A stretch of DNA of 9,671 nt. Source: Altererythrobacter sp. Its GTDB lineage: Bacteria > Pseudomonadota > Alphaproteobacteria > Sphingomonadales > Sphingomonadaceae. Position 1 is the first letter of the stretch. Each line of letters starts with the position of its first letter. This document shows, in pieces, positions 5,494 to 9,671 of the stretch. The translations under genes were made by a program, and so were the position numbers. Under the pieces are notes generated by a model, which worked only from the letters and a program-made list of their open reading frames with translations, did no database searches and was not told the DNA's origin. Location of the stretch: positions 1-9,671 of the forward strand of contig JALZVZ010000057.1 of assembly GCA_023299945.1 (NCBI GenBank), read 5' to 3'.

Positions 5494-7782
5494 GCGGCCC
5501 TGATGGCGGATATTGGCGGGCCGCCCACGCTTTCCTTTTACAGGCTGGCCGCCCACAAATTTGCCCTTATGCTTTTTGCCATGCTGCGGCCGTGGCCCTC
5601 CGCGCGGTTCAATCGCATTGCCATCGGCATCCACAGTCACAAATTTGAGCGCCCCGGTTAGCGCATTGGCCTCCGCCAATTTGAGCTTCAGCCTGTCGCC
5701 AGAGGCATAGCGGGTGCCGCTGTTCTCCCCAATCAAAGCCTGAGATGTTTCATCATATTTGAAATATTCGCGGCCCAAAGTGGATACCGGGACCAGGCCG
5801 TCTCCCCCCAGCCCGACGATCGTGGCAAAGAAGCCAAACCCTTGGACCCCGGTTATGCGGGTGTCGAATACTTCGCCAACGCGCACTGAGAGCCAAGCGG
5901 CAACATAGCGGTCGACCGTATCGCGTTCCGCTTCCATTGCGCGGCGTTCTGTCTGGCTGATCTGATCGCTGATCTGCTGCAGGCTGTTGCTGTCTACCTC
6001 GGAAAGGCCGCTGGCCTTTGGCACATCACCTGAATGTACAGGCTCATCTAGCTTATATGCATCGACCAATGAGCGGTGCACCAGCAAATCGGCATAGCGG
6101 CGGATGGGCGAGGTGAAGTGCGCATAGGATCCAAGCGCGAGCCCAAAGTGCCCAGCATTGGCGGGTCCGTAATAAGCCTGCGTCTGGCTGCGCAGCACAG
6201 CCTCCATAATTTGTTGTTTTTCATCTTCTTCCTCAACTTCCTTGAGGATACGGTTGAATAAACTCGGTTTTACGACTTGGCCAAGCGCGAGCTTCTTGCC
6301 CATTGTGCCAAGATATTCACGCAAGGATATCAGCTTCTCGCGGCTCGGGGTTTCGTGGACGCGGTAAACAACTGGTGCGGCTTTGTTTTCCAGCGCTTTT
6401 GCCGCCGCGACATTGGCCGCAATCATAAAGTCTTCGACAACGCGGTGGGCATCGAGGCGTTCTCGAACGGCGATTTCCTCGATTTGGCCTGCATCGTTCA
6501 AGACAACGCGGCGTTCGGGCAGGTCAAGGTTGAGCGGCTCGCGGTCCGCGCGCGCTTTGGCCAAGGCTTCCCATGCGGCCCACAAATTCGCCAAATGCTG
6601 CGGCGGATTACCGCTGTCCACGGCTGCTTGGGCTTCTTCATAGGCGTGATTGTGCGCAATTTGCACCACGGCTCTGGTGAAACGGAAGTTTGAAATTTTA
6701 CCGCTGGCATCAATATGCAAATGACAGGCCATTGCCGCGCGGTCTGCGCCCATTTTTAGCGAGCATACTTCGTTGCTCAAAATTTCAGGTAGCATCGGCA
6801 CAACGCGGTCCGGAAAATAGACCGAATTGCCGCGCTTGCGGGCCTCGCGGTCAATCGGGCTGCCGGGCCGAACATAATAGGACACGTCGGCAATCGCGAT
6901 GACAGCATCAAAGCCGCCCTTCCCATCTGGCGTGGCGCAAATCGCATCATCGTGATCGCGCGCATCAGCTGGATCGATCGCCACAATCGGCAGCGCGCGC
7001 AAGTCTTCGCGCCCCTCACCTAGGGAGATTTGCGAGGCTAGTGTGGCGGCTTCGGGCACTTCGCTGGGGAAGCTGTGCGGTATGCCGTGTTTGGCAATTG
7101 CGATCAGGCTGAAGCATTTGGGCGCGAGCGGATCGCCGACAACTTGCGTGACTTTCACAGCAGCTTTGGGTGAGCGGCCGGTGCTTTCAGCAAAGACCAG
7201 TTGGCCGTTCTCTGCCCCGCCCAAATCGGAAATGGGTGAAGAATGGCGGATGCGTTTGTCGACCGGGGCCAGCCATGCTTTGCCTGAGCCGTCGACTTCG
7301 ACAACGCCCATCATGCCTTCGCTGGCGGCGGGCAATTTTTTCATCACCTCGGCGCGCCAACCGGCATCGCTTTGCTCTGTGCGGGCAAGCACTCTGTCGC
7401 CGACTTTGAGCGCGGGAAAGGCGCGGCCATTCTTAGCCTTTTTACCCTCGCGTACGGTTAAGCGCGGCGGGTCTTCGGGGGCTTCGTCTGACCAATTGTC
7501 AGGTATGGCCACCGGCTCGCCATCCTCAATTTCGACAATGCGCAGCACGGTGACTTTCGGCACACCGCCCATTTGTGTGTAGGCGGATTTCTTGCCGTCG
7601 ATCAGGCCTTCTTCGGCCATATCTTTGAGCAATTTCTTGAGCGCGATTTTCTCTTGGCCTTTAAGACCGAAATGTTTGCCAATCTCGCGTTTTCCAGCCG
7701 GTCCATGAGATGTTTCGATAAATTCCAGCACTTGCTCGCGCGAAGGGAGGCCTGACGGATTTTTCGGTGTGAACTTTGCCAA
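5482..7782 (-). CDS. rnr: Ribonuclease R
   Basis: This processive 3'-5' exoribonuclease degrades structured RNA, including rRNA and mRNA decay intermediates. The 766 residues are normal for the family. There is an N-terminal helix-turn-helix-like region (about 10-65, with KREIGKHFGLKG) and cold-shock-type domains over about 75-235. The RNB catalytic domain (about 260-590) carries the metal-binding aspartates D270, D276, D278 and D279 in AIDPADARDHDDAI and the HFTSPIRRYADLLVHR motif at 555-570. An S1 domain lies at about 634-718. The last 40 residues are rich in Lys, Arg and Gly, as in other RNase R tails. The start is TTG 7782, one base after the proS stop (TAAGTTG). There is no ATG or GTG between the upstream in-frame stop and this point, and no strong Shine-Dalgarno. 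Translation probably depends on ribosomes finishing proS. Confidence 0.95.
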   Translation of the reverse strand: MAKFTPKNPSGLPSREQVLEFIETSHGPAGKREIGKHFGLKGQEKIALKKLLKDMAEEGLIDGKKSAYTQMGGVPKVTVLRIVEIEDGEPVAIPDNWSDEAPEDPPRLTVREGKKAKNGRAFPALKVGDRVLARTEQSDAGWRAEVMKKLPAASEGMMGVVEVDGSGKAWLAPVDKRIRHSSPISDLGGAENGQLVFAESTGRSPKAAVKVTQVVGDPLAPKCFSLIAIAKHGIPHSFPSEVPEAATLASQISLGEGREDLRALPIVAIDPADARDHDDAICATPDGKGGFDAVIAIADVSYYVRPGSPIDREARKRGNSVYFPDRVVPMLPEILSNEVCSLKMGADRAAMACHLHIDASGKISNFRFTRAVVQIAHNHAYEEAQAAVDSGNPPQHLANLWAAWEALAKARADREPLNLDLPERRVVLNDAGQIEEIAVRERLDAHRVVEDFMIAANVAAAKALENKAAPVVYRVHETPSREKLISLREYLGTMGKKLALGQVVKPSLFNRILKEVEEEDEKQQIMEAVLRSQTQAYYGPANAGHFGLALGSYAHFTSPIRRYADLLVHRSLVDAYKLDEPVHSGDVPKASGLSEVDSNSLQQISDQISQTERRAMEAERDTVDRYVAAWLSVRVGEVFDTRITGVQGFGFFATIVGLGGDGLVPVSTLGREYFKYDETSQALIGENSGTRYASGDRLKLKLAEANALTGALKFVTVDADGNAIEPRGGPRPQHGKKHKGKFVGGQPVKGKRGRPANIRHQGRKKS

Positions 7783-7783
7783 C

Positions 7784-9334
7784 TTAATATGACCGCGCGA
7801 GCAGGATGCGTTCTACCGCGGGCTCGCCTGTAAAAATGCAAGCACCATCGGCAGGCTGTGCGCCTATCGGCACATTGCGAATGGTCAGCTTGTGTTCTTT
7901 CAAAGTCTCAACCACTTTTTCCAATGCCGCACCGGTTGGTTTGGCCCATTGCACCTCGACCCAGCCGGGGTATTTTGCATCGCCAGAATAATGTGCCGCG
8001 ACATCATCCAAAGAGCCCACACCGCGCGTGATATTGGCATCGCGGCGCGTTGCAGCTTCTGTGAATAGCGCGCTTTGGATATCCGCTAGCATGGCGCCAA
8101 CACCTGCTGCGGCTTCTTCGCGAGAAGGCGTTTGGAAGTTCGCTTTGCCTGTATCCATATTCCACAGCTCGTCGCGGCGGATTAGGCTGACAACGCCGCC
8201 TTCCATATCGCGGCTACCCACTTCGATAATGATCGGGGCACCTTTTCGAACATAGGCCCAGCGTTTTGCCGCTGCTTTGCCAGGCCGGGTATCAAGCAGC
8301 ACCCGCACACGTTCACCCAAAGCGTTTTGCGCTGCGATCATCACGCGCAATTCCTCGCAATAGGCTGTTAGCGCCGCATCCGCCGCTTCATCCTTGCCGC
8401 GCAGCATGGGTAGGATCACCACTTGCTGCGGTGCGATTGCAGGCGGCACGCGCAGGCCATCATCATCGCCATGGGTCATAATAACGCCGCCGATCATGCG
8501 CGTGGAAACGCCCCAACTGGTGGTATGACAAAGGGCCTCTTGCCCCTCTTGGTTTTGATATTTGATCCCTGCTGCCTCAGAGAAATTCGTGCCGAGATAA
8601 TGCGATGTGCCTGCTTGCAGGGCTTTACCATCCTGCATCATCGCTTCAATCGACCAGGTTTCAACCGCGCCGGGAAACCGCTCATTTTCAGGCTTCTCGC
8701 CGGTCACAACTGGCATGGCGAGGTCTTCTTCTGCACAGGCGCGGTACATTTCCAAAGCGCGCTGCGTTTCGGTTTCGGCTTCCTCACGCGAGGCATGGGC
8801 CGTGTGCCCTTCCTGCCAGAGAAATTCGCTAGTGCGCAGGAACATCCGTGTGCGCATTTCCCAGCGCACGACATTGGCCCATTGATTGGTCAGCAGCGGC
8901 AGATCGCGCCAGCTTTGCACCCAGCGCGCCATCGCATCGCCGATAATTGTTTCAGAGGTTGGCCGAACAACCAGCGGCTCTTCCAATTTAGCAGCGGGAT
9001 CAGGGATCAGCTTGCCATAGCCATCGTCGATTAAGCGGTGGTGCGTGACAACCGCCATTTCCTTGGCAAAGCCTTCAACATGCTCTGCTTCACGCTCAAA
9101 ATTGGCGAGCGGAATGAAGATTGGGAAGTAGCAATTTTGGACGCCTGCCGCTTTGATCCGGTCGTCCAATAAACGTTGGATACGCTCCCAGATCCCATAG
9201 CCCCACGGCTTGATTACCATACAGCCGCGAACGCCCGATTCCTCGGCCATATCAGCGGCAGTGATGACTTCTTGATACCATGCGGCAAAGTCGTCTTCGC
9301 GTTTTGTGGTGAGGGCGTGGCGGATTTCAGGCAT
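7784..9334 (-). CDS. proS: Prolyl-tRNA synthetase, archaeal/eukaryotic type
   Basis: This class II enzyme charges tRNA-Pro with proline. The frame is open from TTG 9355. I prefer ATG 9334 (MPEIRHAL, 516 residues), since family members I recall begin close to IRHAL and DFAAWYQEV; neither start has a good Shine-Dalgarno. Residue numbers here count from the TTG. Motif 1 lies near GCMVIKPWGYGIWERI (44-59). Motif 2 is NQWANVVRWEMRTRMFLRTSEFLWQEGHTAH (157-187, shown split: NQWANVVRWEMRTRMF, then LRTSEFLWQEGHTAH). The proline pocket includes GTSHYLGTNF. Motif 3 is at STRMIGG...HGDDDGLRVPP. An anticodon domain follows from about 308. There is no YbaK-like editing insertion between motifs 2 and 3, and the chain ends in ARSY, the C-terminal Tyr of the archaeal/eukaryotic type. 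The zinc cysteines usual in that C-terminal domain seem lost: only C506 remains. Confidence 0.95.
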   Translation of the reverse strand: MPEIRHALTTKREDDFAAWYQEVITAADMAEESGVRGCMVIKPWGYGIWERIQRLLDDRIKAAGVQNCYFPIFIPLANFEREAEHVEGFAKEMAVVTHHRLIDDGYGKLIPDPAAKLEEPLVVRPTSETIIGDAMARWVQSWRDLPLLTNQWANVVRWEMRTRMFLRTSEFLWQEGHTAHASREEAETETQRALEMYRACAEEDLAMPVVTGEKPENERFPGAVETWSIEAMMQDGKALQAGTSHYLGTNFSEAAGIKYQNQEGQEALCHTTSWGVSTRMIGGVIMTHGDDDGLRVPPAIAPQQVVILPMLRGKDEAADAALTAYCEELRVMIAAQNALGERVRVLLDTRPGKAAAKRWAYVRKGAPIIIEVGSRDMEGGVVSLIRRDELWNMDTGKANFQTPSREEAAAGVGAMLADIQSALFTEAATRRDANITRGVGSLDDVAAHYSGDAKYPGWVEVQWAKPTGAALEKVVETLKEHKLTIRNVPIGAQPADGACIFTGEPAVERILLARSY

Positions 9335-9410
9335 GAGGGTTTGGGCAGCTTTCAATTGGAATTATGGTGTGTTTGATAGAGAGATTGGCTGGGGATTTGC
9401 GCTGTTCGCG
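9335..9410. other. Short gap between the coiled-coil gene and proS
   Basis: On the leftward strand GCGC-gaaca-GCGC follows the coiled-coil gene stop, a 4-pair stem without a U-tract. I see no strong promoter or Shine-Dalgarno for proS. The spacing and shared strand allow co-transcription. Confidence 0.35.
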
Positions 9411-9668
9411 CTATTTCCCAAGCTCGTCCAGCTTCTTTTGCATTTGCGCCATTTGCTCGCGCAAGGCTGCGATTTCGCTGTTTGAGTTGTCAGTAGCAGC
9501 GGGTTTTGACTTTGATTTAGAACCAGGCGCGCTTCCCGGTAAAAAGGCGCTGGTTGCGGCCTTCATCATCGCCATATTTGTTTCATGGATTTTTGCGATG
9601 GGCGAATTGCCAATACCCTTTTCAAAAGCCTCGCGAATTTTGCCTTGGTTCTGGCTGAAATTCGCCAT
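9411..9668 (-). CDS. Small coiled-coil protein of unknown function
   Basis: This 85-residue protein starts at ATG 9668, only three bases from the window edge, so its Shine-Dalgarno is not visible. Residues 1-44 look helical, with FEKGIGNSPIAKIHETNMAMM and a hydrophobic AATSAFLPG. Residues 45-62 are a Ser-Lys-Pro linker (SAPGSKSKSKPAATD). Residues 64-83 have heptad spacing (IAALREQMAQMQKKLDEL) typical of a short coiled coil. There is no signal peptide or membrane segment, so a cytoplasmic location is likely. The helix-linker-coil plan recalls phasin-like granule proteins and the UbiK/YqiC accessory factors, but I see no diagnostic motif for either and assign no function. It lies upstream of proS on the same strand. 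Confidence 0.8.
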   Translation of the reverse strand: MANFSQNQGKIREAFEKGIGNSPIAKIHETNMAMMKAATSAFLPGSAPGSKSKSKPAATDNSNSEIAALREQMAQMQKKLDELGK

Positions 9669-9671
9669 GCT

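Noticed and set aside
9411..9668. Calling the small coiled-coil protein UbiK or a phasin
   Set aside because: The general plan is similar, but I see no family-specific motif, so no name is justified.

Overview
The window reads as a chromosomal segment of an alphaproteobacterium, most likely Sphingomonadales and probably Erythrobacteraceae. The clues are moderate-to-high GC coding with dense gene packing, an E1-less cluster of pyruvate dehydrogenase E2 and E3 genes, a CxxxCxxC small protein of a type I associate with this order, and a spore-coat-U-like secreted protein at the left edge. The taxonomic placement is inference from remembered protein resemblance, not a database result.

Layout. 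(1) Bases 1-221 hold the first 73 codons of a leftward secreted protein with a spore coat U-like domain, cut by the window edge. (2) Bases 222-996 have no convincing gene. They are AT-rich in part and hold several inverted repeats, including a composite 11-base motif present twice in opposite orientation. (3) Bases 997-4895 are a leftward cluster: pdhC (E2 of pyruvate dehydrogenase), an SH3-domain lipoprotein, lpdA (E3), and a small Cys-rich gene whose 3' end looks frameshifted. (4) A 133-base divergent gap leads to a rightward universal stress protein gene (5029-5475). This gene meets rnr tail to tail with 6 bases between stop codons, and a likely terminator lies over the junction. (5) Bases 5482-9668 are a leftward run: a small coiled-coil protein, proS (prolyl-tRNA synthetase of the archaeal/eukaryotic type) and rnr (ribonuclease R). 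The rnr gene starts at a TTG one base after the proS stop.

How the genes fit together. PdhC and LpdA are the acetyltransferase and dihydrolipoyl dehydrogenase cores of the pyruvate dehydrogenase complex. The E1 genes (pdhA, pdhB) are not here, so they must lie elsewhere. The lipoprotein is nested between them without obvious functional logic. proS and rnr form a translation/RNA-turnover pair with tight spacing that suggests translational coupling.

The window is mostly housekeeping. I see no CRISPR array, transposase, phage gene, tRNA, rRNA or defence cassette, and no clear new multi-gene system. The points most worth a second look are the tandem subunit-binding domains in PdhC, the apparent frameshift in the Cys-rich gene, the paired inverted motif at 867-990, the ProRS with an apparently lost zinc site, and the terminator shared with rnr coding sequence.
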